64,000 bases of DNA from Alkaliphilus sp. B6464 (GCF_018141165.1 NZ_CP058558.1:1-64000); one strand, 5' to 3'; shown: positions 42,273-50,891, numbered from the stretch's first letter. Made by a program: numbers and translations. The notes: generated by a model from the sequence alone, not told the origin.

Positions 42273-42280
42273 ATTATTTA
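42273..42280. repeat. Target-site duplication, right
   Basis: ATTATTTA directly outside the right inverted repeat. Confidence 0.75.
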
Positions 42281-42285
42281 AAATC

Positions 42286-42299
42286 ATGTGTTATGTTAA
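42286..42299 (+). promoter_or_regulatory. ATGTGTTATGTTAA element
   Basis: Same 14 bases as before the SSB-like gene; lies just outside the MITE, 30 bases before the 44-residue gene. Confidence 0.65.
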
Positions 42300-42328
42300 A
42301 GTCATAATTTAATAAAGGAGGAATAATT

Positions 42329-42463
42329 ATGACATTAGAAGCACAGAAGTTATTACTATCAGGAAGAATCAGCGTATTAAAGGGTAGATCTAAAGATAAT
42401 CATGGAGTTGTTAGAAAGTTAGAAAGACAACTTAGAAATATAGAAAAAGAATTAGAAAAGTAA
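42329..42463 (+). CDS. Small basic helical protein, 44 residues
   Basis: Starts MTLEAQKLLLSGRISVLKGR, ends with a coiled helix RKLERQLRNIEKELEK. AAAGGAGG ribosome site, promoter element upstream and a palindromic terminator downstream make a complete short transcription unit. Confidence 0.6.
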   Translation: MTLEAQKLLLSGRISVLKGRSKDNHGVVRKLERQLRNIEKELEK

Positions 42464-42476
42464 AATTTATAATTAT

Positions 42477-42508
42477 AGAAAAAGACTTAGATATCTAAGT
42501 CTTTTTCT
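42477..42508. terminator. Palindromic terminator
   Basis: AGAAAAAGACTTAGAT and its exact complement, 32 bases. Confidence 0.8.
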
Positions 42509-42602
42509 GTTTGGTTCTATTTAGAAGTTGATTCGTATTAAGAATATTTGGTATAATTTTGGAAACTACGAAAGATTAATTAAAACTAAAGGAGGTATTT
42601 TA

Positions 42603-43619
42603 TTGGAAAATTTATACCAGATTTTATCGTATTTAGCACTATCAACTCTTTTGTTTTTATTGCTACAGCCATTGTTGAGAATAATGTTTCCTATGGAAAT
42701 ACTAATTGTGTTTTGGTACATACCAATAGTGTTATTAGGCGTTTCGTTTGTAAAATGGTATGATTTGAAGATGTTAGGATACGAATGGTATATTATACTG
42801 GCTACTATAATAGTTTTTGGTATATCAGTATTAATTGACAAAATAAACTATAGTAAGAACCCAATAAATAATTTAACTTATCGGGAATACCGTTTGGCAC
42901 GACTTACAAATGATTATAAAGGTATAAAAAAAAGTAAATATTACTTGTGTATAAGTGTATTTGAGGAAGTTTTAGAACATCTTTTACTCTTAATATTGAT
43001 TTACCATATACTTGCGTCCATATGGAAAATTCCATTAATGATATTTAATCCACCAGAGCCGTTTGTCTTAGTATCTGAACTGACTATGATTGTTATTTTT
43101 ACATTTTTAATTTTAATGTATTCATTTAAAATAGCGGATTCGTATTTATACTACAAAGATCAACTAAAAAAAAGAACTATTCTAAATAAACTAGCATACT
43201 TTTCAAAATACATTGAAATAGGGCTTGAAAAGAAAGATGAGGCGAAAGTGGGTACGCTAAAAGAAATGTTTATAAACAACTGCATTAATGATAAAAATAT
43301 TAGTGATAAAGTTAAAAGTTTCTTTATTAATGAAAACGGATTAAATGTTAATGAGGATAAAGCGATAGAAGAATTTCTTGGCTATTTATTGATTTATCTG
43401 GACAGTGAAGGATTGTTTTTAAAGTATTATCAATTATTGGTAGAACAAAATATAGTGATTAAAAACATTACTAAAAATGTTAATGACAAAATTGCAACAT
43501 CATGCAAAGAAAAAGCCCCATTAGGATTTGTAGTCGTAAACAATTTTTTGAAATTAAAAGATTTTTTAATGGATAAATTTATGCCGTACGACAGAAAAGT
43601 CAAAGAGGAAAATAGTTAA
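42603..43619 (+). CDS. Multi-pass membrane protein, 338 residues
   Basis: TTG start behind AAAGGAGG. About five hydrophobic segments in the first 200 residues (ILSYLALSTLLFLLLQPLL, IVFWYIPIVLLGVSF, WYIILATIIVFGISVLI, HLLLLILIYHILASIW, TMIVIFTFLILMYSF), then a soluble helical C-terminus of about 140 residues. Not recognised. Could be a membrane effector or sensor. Confidence 0.6.
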   Translation: MENLYQILSYLALSTLLFLLLQPLLRIMFPMEILIVFWYIPIVLLGVSFVKWYDLKMLGYEWYIILATIIVFGISVLIDKINYSKNPINNLTYREYRLARLTNDYKGIKKSKYYLCISVFEEVLEHLLLLILIYHILASIWKIPLMIFNPPEPFVLVSELTMIVIFTFLILMYSFKIADSYLYYKDQLKKRTILNKLAYFSKYIEIGLEKKDEAKVGTLKEMFINNCINDKNISDKVKSFFINENGLNVNEDKAIEEFLGYLLIYLDSEGLFLKYYQLLVEQNIVIKNITKNVNDKIATSCKEKAPLGFVVVNNFLKLKDFLMDKFMPYDRKVKEENS

Positions 43620-43639
43620 ATAAACTTGAATCCTAAAAG

Positions 43640-43670
43640 AAAACTCACTGTAAATTTACAGTGGGTTTTT
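43640..43670 (+). terminator. Terminator of the membrane-protein gene
   Basis: AAACTCACTGTAAA/TTTACAGTGGGTTT, then a T run. Confidence 0.75.
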
Positions 43671-43672
43671 TA

Positions 43673-43999
43673 TTATAATGGTTGTATACTAAGCAGTTGA
43701 TTTTTAGGTCCAACTATATTTGTCATTAATTTATTATTTATATCATCTGATATTTTATTAACTTGAGTAGTAATTACAGGGAAAACTCCATTAATCTTCT
43801 CTAATGAAACATCTGGAATATATCCAATTGTTTGCTTTATTTCCTGATTCTATTTTGAATCAAGTGTAACTTTTACTTCTGGAATCAATTAATCTAATTT
43901 TTCAATAACCCACAATTGAAATTTAACAATTGTATGCTGTTATTCCTTGCTAATGCTACTAGAACTAACTTTTAATAATGTAATAATGCTTTTTATATA
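43673..43999 (-). pseudogene. Gene with three in-frame stops
   Basis: One minus-strand frame stays protein-like for about 105 codons but is cut by TAA (43940-43942), TAA (43889-43891) and TAG (43850-43852). Its end, GYIPDVSLEKINGVFPVITT followed by QVNKISDDINNKLMTNIVG, looks like a genuine C-terminus. No start is recoverable and no frameshift is needed. Family not recognised. The flanking 44000-44170 is non-coding. Confidence 0.5.
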
Positions 44000-44176
44000 A
44001 TTGAGTCAAATATTTTTTATGAAAAGAAATTAGTATATGCATTAAATTTACTTAATTCAGAATCGACTCCAATATTGCGTTGGGATAGATTTAAAGTTTG
44101 AACCAATCCATTTTAATCGAAAGAGTAATGGTGCCTAATTAGAATTTGTAAAGAGGCTCTAAGAGTAATCTCTTTT

Positions 44177-44190
44177 GTATGTTATGTTAA
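44177..44190 (+). promoter_or_regulatory. GTATGTTATGTTAA element upstream of adk
   Basis: One mismatch to the recurrent 14-mer, 30 bases before the adenylate kinase start. Confidence 0.65.
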
Positions 44191-44219
44191 TACATATAAC
44201 TTTTTAAGGAGGAATCCAT

Positions 44220-44849
44220 ATGTTAATTATTGTATTTGGTAAGCCGGGGGCTGGAAAAGGAACTCTTGCAGACCTGATAAATGAGCAGTATGGAGTAAAA
44301 AATATTTCAACGGGAGATATTTTAAGAAATGAAGTTAAGAAAGGTACGGATCTAGGGAAGCATATTGATAGCCTTATTAATAAAGGAAATTTTGTTTCTG
44401 ATGATATTGTTCTTTCTCTAATAGAAAATGAAATATTAAGTAGTGGTAATCTTCTTTTAGATGGATATCCTAGAAATCTAAAACAGGCAAAAAACCTAGA
44501 TAAAATGTTATGTAAAATTAATAAGGAAATAAATCATATATTATATTTTAATGCCTCTGATGATATGATAAAAGAAAGAATATTAAACAGGATTGTATGT
44601 CCTAAATGTAGCAGAGGATTTAACTTGTTAACCCATAACTCTAATTTATGTGATAAATGCAATACAGAGTTAATAAGACGGACAGATGATAAAGAAGAAT
44701 TTATTAATAGGAGACTTGAAATTTACAGCAAGGAGACTCAGCCTCTTGTTGATTATTATAAAGATAGAGATTGCTTTACAGAACTTGATGCTGATAAGGG
44801 AATTAATGAAGTGTTTGATGAATTTAAAAATATAGCAAAAAATGCTTAG
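44220..44849 (+). CDS. adk: Adenylate kinase
   Basis: 209 residues. P-loop IVFGKPGAGKGTLAD, AMP-binding STGDILRNEV, LLDGYPRNLKQA, and a zinc-type lid with CPKCSRGFNLL…CDKCN and the RRTDDKEEFINRR segment: the long form with a Zn lid, as in Gram-positive enzymes. It interconverts ATP+AMP and 2 ADP. The usual chromosomal copy lies in the ribosomal-protein/secY cluster; this one is isolated with a replicon-type promoter, so it is an accessory copy. Stop codon lies within its terminator. Confidence 0.92.
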   Translation: MLIIVFGKPGAGKGTLADLINEQYGVKNISTGDILRNEVKKGTDLGKHIDSLINKGNFVSDDIVLSLIENEILSSGNLLLDGYPRNLKQAKNLDKMLCKINKEINHILYFNASDDMIKERILNRIVCPKCSRGFNLLTHNSNLCDKCNTELIRRTDDKEEFINRRLEIYSKETQPLVDYYKDRDCFTELDADKGINEVFDEFKNIAKNA

Positions 44850-44866
44850 AGTTTTCTAAGCATTTT
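44841..44866. terminator. Bidirectional terminator overlapping both gene ends
   Basis: AAATGCTTAGA/CTAAGCATTT hairpin; contains the adk stop and the last codons of the minus-strand gene. Confidence 0.8.
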
Positions 44867-45815
44867 TATATTCTAAATTCTTTAAGTATTTAAAGTTAGA
44901 AACAGGTATATAAACTACTTTTTGATCAGTTCTACCCTCTATTTGAGTTTTAGAAGGGGCTATCCCACTACTATTAAATAAGTTAGTAGGATTAATACGA
45001 TAGCATATCCAATTTGTTTCACGATACAAGGATTTGTTACTCAAAACGTCAAGAACAGATACCTTTTCACTATTAGTAGGATTTAATAAGATAGCGTGAT
45101 ATATTTTTATATCTTTGTTATGTAGCCACTCAAACAACTTCGCTACGCCAATATTTAAACCGAAAGTATTACTTTTAGTTGGATATTTAAATTTAATTTC
45201 ATATGCCAATACTTTATCGTTATCAACCAAAAGTCCGTCAATATTCCAAACGGCATATCCATAGTAAACAGTTAAAAAGAAATTAGCAAAATGTCTTTGT
45301 ATAGCAGTATCTTCTAACAATCCATTTTTATCAAAGAAGTCAATGGCTTTCTCCTGCCTAGCAGTATCTCTTACATCGTTAGCAGCCAATAAAGGTTGTC
45401 TTATTTCTTTTAAATTGTATTTAATTATAAATTCATTAAAAGAGAGAAATTGTTCTATGTAATTATTTTTCTCAATTAGATATATATTGCTATTAACCTC
45501 TAAAAATTTATAAGTTCCAGTATTCTCAAATTTTACATAAATACACTTCATGTTATTTTTAATAAAGTGCCTAAATATACTGATATCATTTTGCGTTACA
45601 TATTCACTAGATACTTTAAAAAATATATAATCATTATTTTGTCTAGTAGTCCACCAACCTAAACTAATCTTATTATTCCACTTTTTTCTAGGAAGAACAT
45701 CATTTTGAAATAAATGTTCTGTACATACACCTTCTAAAATAGCGTGTTTATCTCTAGAAAGTAAGTACTTTAGTTTTTCTTTATTATTTATTTCTAACGA
45801 AAAATCCCTATTCAT
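44856..45815 (-). CDS. PD-(D/E)XK nuclease-like protein
   Basis: 319 residues. Residues about 205-235 read WNIDGLLVDNDKVLAYEIKFKYP, an Asp, then E-x-K on the next strand, as in restriction-like nucleases; a helix (IGVAKLFEWLHNKDIKIYH) follows as expected. The N-terminal 190 residues are unassigned. Start at ATG 45815: a GGAGGT 7 bases upstream sits in the 3' arm of a hairpin, so translation is probably regulated. Divergent from the triple-GHKL gene. Likely a DNA or RNA nuclease with a defence or element-maintenance role (inference). Confidence 0.5.
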   Translation of the reverse strand: MNRDFSLEINNKEKLKYLLSRDKHAILEGVCTEHLFQNDVLPRKKWNNKISLGWWTTRQNNDYIFFKVSSEYVTQNDISIFRHFIKNNMKCIYVKFENTGTYKFLEVNSNIYLIEKNNYIEQFLSFNEFIIKYNLKEIRQPLLAANDVRDTARQEKAIDFFDKNGLLEDTAIQRHFANFFLTVYYGYAVWNIDGLLVDNDKVLAYEIKFKYPTKSNTFGLNIGVAKLFEWLHNKDIKIYHAILLNPTNSEKVSVLDVLSNKSLYRETNWICYRINPTNLFNSSGIAPSKTQIEGRTDQKVVYIPVSNFKYLKNLEYKNA

Positions 45816-45823
45816 AAAAAGCA

Positions 45824-45846
45824 CCTCCACTGTAATCAAGTGGAGG
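45824..45846 (-). promoter_or_regulatory. Ribosome-site-sequestering hairpin
   Basis: On the minus strand CCTCCACT, 7-base loop, AGTGGAGG; the second arm contains the GGAGG ribosome site of the nuclease-like gene. It would hide the site unless opened by temperature, a protein or a ligand. Confidence 0.6.
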
Positions 45847-46110
45847 CATTTTAGCCATAGAGATGCTTGATTTCAAAAAAATAGGTGCATTTATTTATAA
45901 ATATTTATTAAATTTGTATTAAAAAAATGTCATTATAAGTAATTGGTTTTAGTAAGCAACTGTTTGCTCTTAATGTGCGTGAACTTTGAAATTTTAAGCC
46001 TTTTATTTTTCATGAACAAAACTTGATACTCTATTGTTTATTCACATATAAAGCATTGATTGAGTTATTAAGGTATCTAAAGTGCATATAATTTAAGGAG
46101 GAATTTAAAA

Positions 46111-49100
46111 ATGAAAAATGCAAATGCGATTAAAGCAAATGAAATGAATCAATTATCTTTAAATTTAGGACATATTGAGGTTGTTAAAATAAACGATCAA
46201 TCAAAGAAAGATACAATGAATGAAAATAAATTAATTTATCCAATATCTATAAATTACGGTAAAAAAGATTGGAATATTATTTCTGCTTTAAGAGAATTTC
46301 TATCTAATATGTTAGATACAAAGTCCAAATATAATTATAGGCATGACGGAAAATTCGCTTATATAACGGATGCAGGCAAGGGGCTTACTAAAAAAGACTT
46401 TATATTTGGAGAGTCTACTAGAGATGGTAGTATGATTGGTCAATTTGGCGAAGGTCTTAAAATGGCTCTTATTACTTTACTTCGTGCCAATAGAAAAGTA
46501 ACAATAAAATCAGTTGGGTTTACAGTAGATGTAAAAAAGGCGTATTCCAAGGCTTATGATTCCGAAGTAATGCTGCTTTCATTTAAGAATAATACAGTGT
46601 CCATTGGAACTGAAATTATAGTTGAATGTAGCAAAAAGGAGTTAGAAGATGCTGCCAATCTGTTCTTAGATTTAAATAATGAAATGAATAGAGTGGATGA
46701 AAACATCTATCTTCCTGAAGGTAGAATTTTTATTGTGCGTCTTGATACAAATAAACTACCTAACACTATCTTCAGTTATAATATTGAAGATAAAACAATG
46801 ACAAATAGGGATAGAAACATTGTTGCAGCAGATAGACTTCAAAGCAATATAGTTAAAATCTTAAATAATGCAAAAAATCAAAAGGTGGCAAAAGAATATC
46901 TTGCAAGTATTGAGTCAGATCCGACTAAGTATGAGTACCAACTACCTATCAATCCTAAAAATAAAACTAATTGGAAAAAGGCTGTGAAGTTACTTTACAA
47001 GGATAAGGCAGTGTTATCATCAGACCTTCAAAGTGATTTACATGCTAAAATGATGGGCTATCACATACTTAGAAATATCCCACTTCATGTAAGTAATCTA
47101 CTAAAAAATCTTGGAGTAAAACTTAGTAGTGATGTTGCTAAGGACTATAAAGGCCAAAGTTTATTTGAGGACAATAAGATGGTTTATCCAATCAGTACAG
47201 ATTATTGTAGTAACTGGACAATAGTTGATGCGATCAGAGAAATTATTGCTAATGCTATAGATACCGGGACAAATATAAGAGTTGAACACAGAAATGGTAA
47301 AGGAAGAATTGTAGACTCTGGTAAGGGTATTATGAGAAAGCACCTTATATTCGGTATAAGTGGAAAAAGTAATTCTAATATTGGACAATTTGGAGAAGGT
47401 CTTAAAGTTTCTTCTTTAGTCTTGGCAAGAAATAAAAGAGCCGTAAGTATTCAAACTACAGGATATACTTACACTCCATCTATCGAAAAATATGATGAAT
47501 TTGATACAAACCTATTTACTGTACATTTTGTTAAAAACCAAAAAACAAAAGGTACTGTAATTGAGTTTGATTGTACTGAAGATGAACTAGAAATGGCTAA
47601 ATCACTATTTGCACATTTTAAAGATGGTAGAAAGAAATCTGTTACTACAAGTAAGTTAGAAGTATTCTTTACGGATGCAGGTCAAATTTTTGTAAATGGA
47701 CTTAAAACTCAAAAGATAGATGCCATCTTTGGATACGACATCAAAGATAAATCCTTAGTAATTTCAAGAGATAGAAATTATGTAGATAATCATAAACTTG
47801 CTGAATATGTAGCAAATTTCTTATCTACGATTACAGATGAAGATGTTATTGAAAAAGTTCTAACGGATTGGATTCAGAACAGTTATCTCTTTGAATATAA
47901 GTTAAACTTCAACCCAAGTAATAAGACTGTTTGGAAAAAGGTAATAGGAAAAAGATTTAAGAAATCTTGCTTCGCAAGTTTTGATGATAAAAATAACTTT
48001 ATTGCAAAACAAGCAGGATATGAAATATTAAGAAACATACCAAATAGTGTCTCATCAATCTTTAAGGTTTCGGGAGTAGAATCGGCTGACGCTATTGCAA
48101 AGAAGTATAACGGAAAGGGAATTATATTTGATAACAAAATCGTATACCCAATTGCGGTTGATTACTGCCAAAATTGGACTATAAGGGATGCTATTAGAGA
48201 ACTTTTATCTAACTCTCTTGATACAGAAAGTAAGGTTACTATCTCACATAAGGATGGTATAACAGTTATCAGTGATAAGGGAGAGGGAATTGCTAAGAAG
48301 AATTTCTTATTTAGTTCCAATAGAAAGACTGATAGTAGGATTGGTCATTTTGGAGAGGGATTAAAACTTGCTTTATTAGTTCTTGCTAGAAAAGGCAGAG
48401 AGGCGATTATAAGAACTAAGGGTTATGAGTACAAAGCAGTTATTGAAAGAGATAGAGAATTCAATGCTGATGTACTTGTGATTTATATAGACAACAATAG
48501 AAAAAGGCTAGGAACTGATATACAGTTTAAATCGTCTGAAGGTGAAATTGAAGATGCTAAAAAATTGTTTATTCAGTTTAATAAAGCAATAAAGGAAATT
48601 GATAAGGATATCTATACTCCGGGCAGAAACCTATTTGTAAATGGAGTATTTATTGAAAACATTGACTCATTATTTTCCTATAATCTTCTTGATGCTAAGA
48701 AAGTTTTGGCTAGAGATAGAAAGTCAGTACAGATGGAGATGGCTAAAGAGGAGATTAAAAATATTATCTCTAAGGCAACAAATACAAAGTTTATTGAAGC
48801 GTTCTTTAATTGTAGCAATCCATACAAATTAGAACAAACCTTAGAAATAAGGCTTTCTACTTCTGTGTTAAGTATCTGGAAAAAGGTTGCTGATAAATTA
48901 TTCCCTAAGTCTTGCCTTCCTACAATGTCTGATTATGACTTGGCTGCAATTGATGCAGGGTATAGAATTCTAGGTAATTTAACTCATGTACAGGCTAAAA
49001 TTCTAAGACAACTTGGTTTCCAACTAGCAAGTGATGTTGCTTCCCTAAAGGGTGATGAAAATGTGGTTAAAAAAAGATTTAACCCAAATAAGTTATCTCC

Positions 49101-49425
49101 TGAAGGTAAAGTAAGATGGACTAAGGCCAAGAAAATCTTTAGAAAACTGTATGGTAATGATAGGACCAGAATGATTGAAATTGTTGAGGAGTTTAATACA
49201 AAAGTTGTAGGGGATGATGTACAGGGATATTATCATCCTAAAAACAAGGGTGTATATATTCATGTAAGCCTTTTAGACAAATCTACAGTTCCTTTCTATA
49301 AGATGATGGGTGTTTTAATCCATGAGGAAGTACATCATATGTCTGGTGCAGCAGATCGTACTAGAGAATTTGAAAACGCATTAAGTGATGAATTAGGTAA
49401 ATTGGCAGAAATACTTATTAAGTAG
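46111..49425 (+). CDS. Triple GHKL ATPase with C-terminal HExxHH metallopeptidase motif
   Basis: 1104 residues. Three homologous units of about 318 residues begin near 42, 357 and 676, each with YPI…(D/N)Y as first strand. Each holds an intact Bergerat site: N-box LREFLSNMLD, IREIIANAID, IRELLSNSLD; G1 TDAGKGL, VDSGKGI, SDKGEGI; G2 GQFGEGLK, GQFGEGLK, GHFGEGLK. Each also repeats a distal block ending in a GY.ILRNIP-type helix. The last 100 residues include LIHEEVHHMSG near 1070, a zincin-type HExxH with a further His and downstream acidic residues. GHKL proteins (Hsp90, MutL, gyrase, kinases) use ATP to clamp or change shape. I infer an ATP-gated protease or nucleic-acid clamp; three sites in one chain suggest a built-in pseudo-trimer. 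AAGGAGG ribosome site; own terminator; divergent from a nuclease-like gene. Confidence 0.8.
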   Translation: MKNANAIKANEMNQLSLNLGHIEVVKINDQSKKDTMNENKLIYPISINYGKKDWNIISALREFLSNMLDTKSKYNYRHDGKFAYITDAGKGLTKKDFIFGESTRDGSMIGQFGEGLKMALITLLRANRKVTIKSVGFTVDVKKAYSKAYDSEVMLLSFKNNTVSIGTEIIVECSKKELEDAANLFLDLNNEMNRVDENIYLPEGRIFIVRLDTNKLPNTIFSYNIEDKTMTNRDRNIVAADRLQSNIVKILNNAKNQKVAKEYLASIESDPTKYEYQLPINPKNKTNWKKAVKLLYKDKAVLSSDLQSDLHAKMMGYHILRNIPLHVSNLLKNLGVKLSSDVAKDYKGQSLFEDNKMVYPISTDYCSNWTIVDAIREIIANAIDTGTNIRVEHRNGKGRIVDSGKGIMRKHLIFGISGKSNSNIGQFGEGLKVSSLVLARNKRAVSIQTTGYTYTPSIEKYDEFDTNLFTVHFVKNQKTKGTVIEFDCTEDELEMAKSLFAHFKDGRKKSVTTSKLEVFFTDAGQIFVNGLKTQKIDAIFGYDIKDKSLVISRDRNYVDNHKLAEYVANFLSTITDEDVIEKVLTDWIQNSYLFEYKLNFNPSNKTVWKKVIGKRFKKSCFASFDDKNNFIAKQAGYEILRNIPNSVSSIFKVSGVESADAIAKKYNGKGIIFDNKIVYPIAVDYCQNWTIRDAIRELLSNSLDTESKVTISHKDGITVISDKGEGIAKKNFLFSSNRKTDSRIGHFGEGLKLALLVLARKGREAIIRTKGYEYKAVIERDREFNADVLVIYIDNNRKRLGTDIQFKSSEGEIEDAKKLFIQFNKAIKEIDKDIYTPGRNLFVNGVFIENIDSLFSYNLLDAKKVLARDRKSVQMEMAKEEIKNIISKATNTKFIEAFFNCSNPYKLEQTLEIRLSTSVLSIWKKVADKLFPKSCLPTMSDYDLAAIDAGYRILGNLTHVQAKILRQLGFQLASDVASLKGDENVVKKRFNPNKLSPEGKVRWTKAKKIFRKLYGNDRTRMIEIVEEFNTKVVGDDVQGYYHPKNKGVYIHVSLLDKSTVPFYKMMGVLIHEEVHHMSGAADRTREFENALSDELGKLAEILIK

Positions 49426-49430
49426 AAGTT

Positions 49431-49459
49431 AAAGACTTGGGATTTTCCAAGTCTTTTTT
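49431..49459 (+). terminator. Terminator of the triple-GHKL gene
   Basis: AAAGACTTGG, loop GATTTT, CCAAGTCTTT, then TTTA. Confidence 0.85.
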
Positions 49460-49565
49460 AGTTTTTAATTTCATATTTCTTTGTTTACGAAATTATTATT
49501 TTTTATTTGAAATAGTAATAGCCATTTTTTATAATGACCTATATCGATATGAGGGGGGAATCTTT

Positions 49566-49946
49566 ATGTTTAATAGATACGATATTTATAAAAGTAGTCA
49601 GATGGAGATATTTAGACTTATATTTTCACTTTTATTAGTAATACTAGGAGTTCTTACATCAAGTAAAATTATAATAATGCTTTTATTACTACTATGTTTT
49701 ATGATTTATCTAAATGGGAGAATATTACTCGATCTGTTAGTTGGAGAAGTACATATGTTGGAAGGTCTAATTACTGGTATATCTCAATGTAAAAATGGTT
49801 GCGGAGATGTTTTTATAGAAGATTTTAGTGGACAAATGAGAGCAGAGAAATTCTCAGGAACTGTTTCAAAAGTCAAACCATATAGTTATGTGAGAATTTA
49901 TTATACTCCTCTAAGCAAGAAAATTGTTCGTATAGATACTTATTAA
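49566..49946 (+). CDS. Membrane protein with C-terminal OB-like domain, 126 residues
   Basis: Two hydrophobic helices (IFRLIFSLLLVILGVL and IIIMLLLLLCFMIYL) as a hairpin, then a beta-rich 60-residue domain (LEGLITGISQCKNGCGDVFIEDF … YVRIYYTPLSKKIVRI) that recalls NfeD/OB folds. GAGGGGGG ribosome site fixes the start at 49566. Confidence 0.55.
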   Translation: MFNRYDIYKSSQMEIFRLIFSLLLVILGVLTSSKIIIMLLLLLCFMIYLNGRILLDLLVGEVHMLEGLITGISQCKNGCGDVFIEDFSGQMRAEKFSGTVSKVKPYSYVRIYYTPLSKKIVRIDTY

Positions 49947-50202
49947 TATAAAAGTATAGGTTTAAAGAAATAAGTTTTAAAAAAGAGAGCCTTTAAATTA
50001 AAAGTTTTAGTAGATCTTAACCTTTTTAATGCATAAATATGTTCTTAATTTTTTCAGAGGCAAAGTTAATATAAATATTGGATATAAAGGATAATAGTGG
50101 TATAATAGAAGATGTAAGGGAAATGAATATACGATCTTCCATCTCGTTGATTATCCCTTTATTATCAAGGGGTTGCAGGAGTGAAAAACTGGAGGTGGAA
50201 GA

Positions 50203-50391
50203 ATGGGAGATAACGTTCTCCTGATACTACTTTTTTGTGTTACAGTAGTATCTATAGTAGGGATTGTTGCTTTGGTAGTGTATAATAGAGATCAACTTGC
50301 TATGAAAATAGCAGCAAGCAATAGAATAACAGATAAAGTAAAAAGCGATTTCTCAATAGAGGTAGATGATAAGGCTCCAAAAAAGAAATAG
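50203..50391 (+). CDS. Small single-pass membrane protein, 62 residues
   Basis: N-terminal helix VLLILLFCVTVVSIVGIVALVVY and a polar tail ending DKAPKKK. TGGAGG ribosome site. A TGGTATAAT extended -10 lies at 50098-50106, giving a leader of about 95 bases with a CCCTT/AAGGG hairpin. A hairpin CACATG/CATGTG follows the gene. Confidence 0.55.
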   Translation: MGDNVLLILLFCVTVVSIVGIVALVVYNRDQLAMKIAASNRITDKVKSDFSIEVDDKAPKKK

Positions 50392-50526
50392 TCCACATGC
50401 TACCAACATGTGAACTATTAAAGTATTAAATCGTATATTCAAATGAAAAATCCTGCGACCTCTTGCCTTTATTATACCCAATATCTATGAAAAAATAAAC
50501 CCCTATTTTAAAAAGAGGTGGAATAA

Positions 50527-50616
50527 GTGAAAGTAATTACTACAACTATTATATTCCTAATATCTATAATAGCAATAATCGGCATATTTGTTATGACTAA
50601 ACATAAAACAAGATAA
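50527..50616 (+). CDS. Toxin-like hydrophobic peptide, 29 residues
   Basis: GTG start behind AAAAGAGGTGG. One transmembrane helix (ITTTIIFLISIIAIIGIFVM) and a basic tail TKHKTR: the profile of type I toxin peptides such as the Fst/TxpA group. In the leader, GACCTCTT at 50457 is complementary to the AAGAGGT of the ribosome site at 50514, so the site can be sequestered. A hairpin AACAACTT/AGGTTGTT terminates at about 50638-50660. An antitoxin RNA is not proven. Confidence 0.45.
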   Translation: MKVITTTIIFLISIIAIIGIFVMTKHKTR

Positions 50617-50661
50617 AATATAGCAAATTACATTGAACAACTTAAATACTTTAGGTTGTTT

Positions 50662-50817
50662 TTATATTTTAAACATATTTATTAACTTTTGAACTTTTGC
50701 CTTAAATAATGAGTATTTGTCTTTTCTTTTATGTAGAGGAGGAAAGTTTGGCTTAGTATAATATTTAAAAGTATTATTTCTATTCTTTTTGGCATATTGA
50801 TCTTTTTTTCTAAACAT
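50662..50817 (-). CDS. Small basic protein, 51 residues
   Basis: Starts MFRKKDQYAKKNRNNTFKYY, ends LINMFKI; strongly basic. GGGGTGG ribosome site at 50823-50829. Convergent with the toxin-like peptide gene. Probably nucleic-acid-binding or ribosome-associated. Confidence 0.5.
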   Translation of the reverse strand: MFRKKDQYAKKNRNNTFKYYTKPNFPPLHKRKDKYSLFKAKVQKLINMFKI

Positions 50818-50891
50818 AAATACCACCCCTTTTCATAAGTCTATGCATTATATAGTATGAAAATTAGATGGTCAAATATTCATGAAATGAA

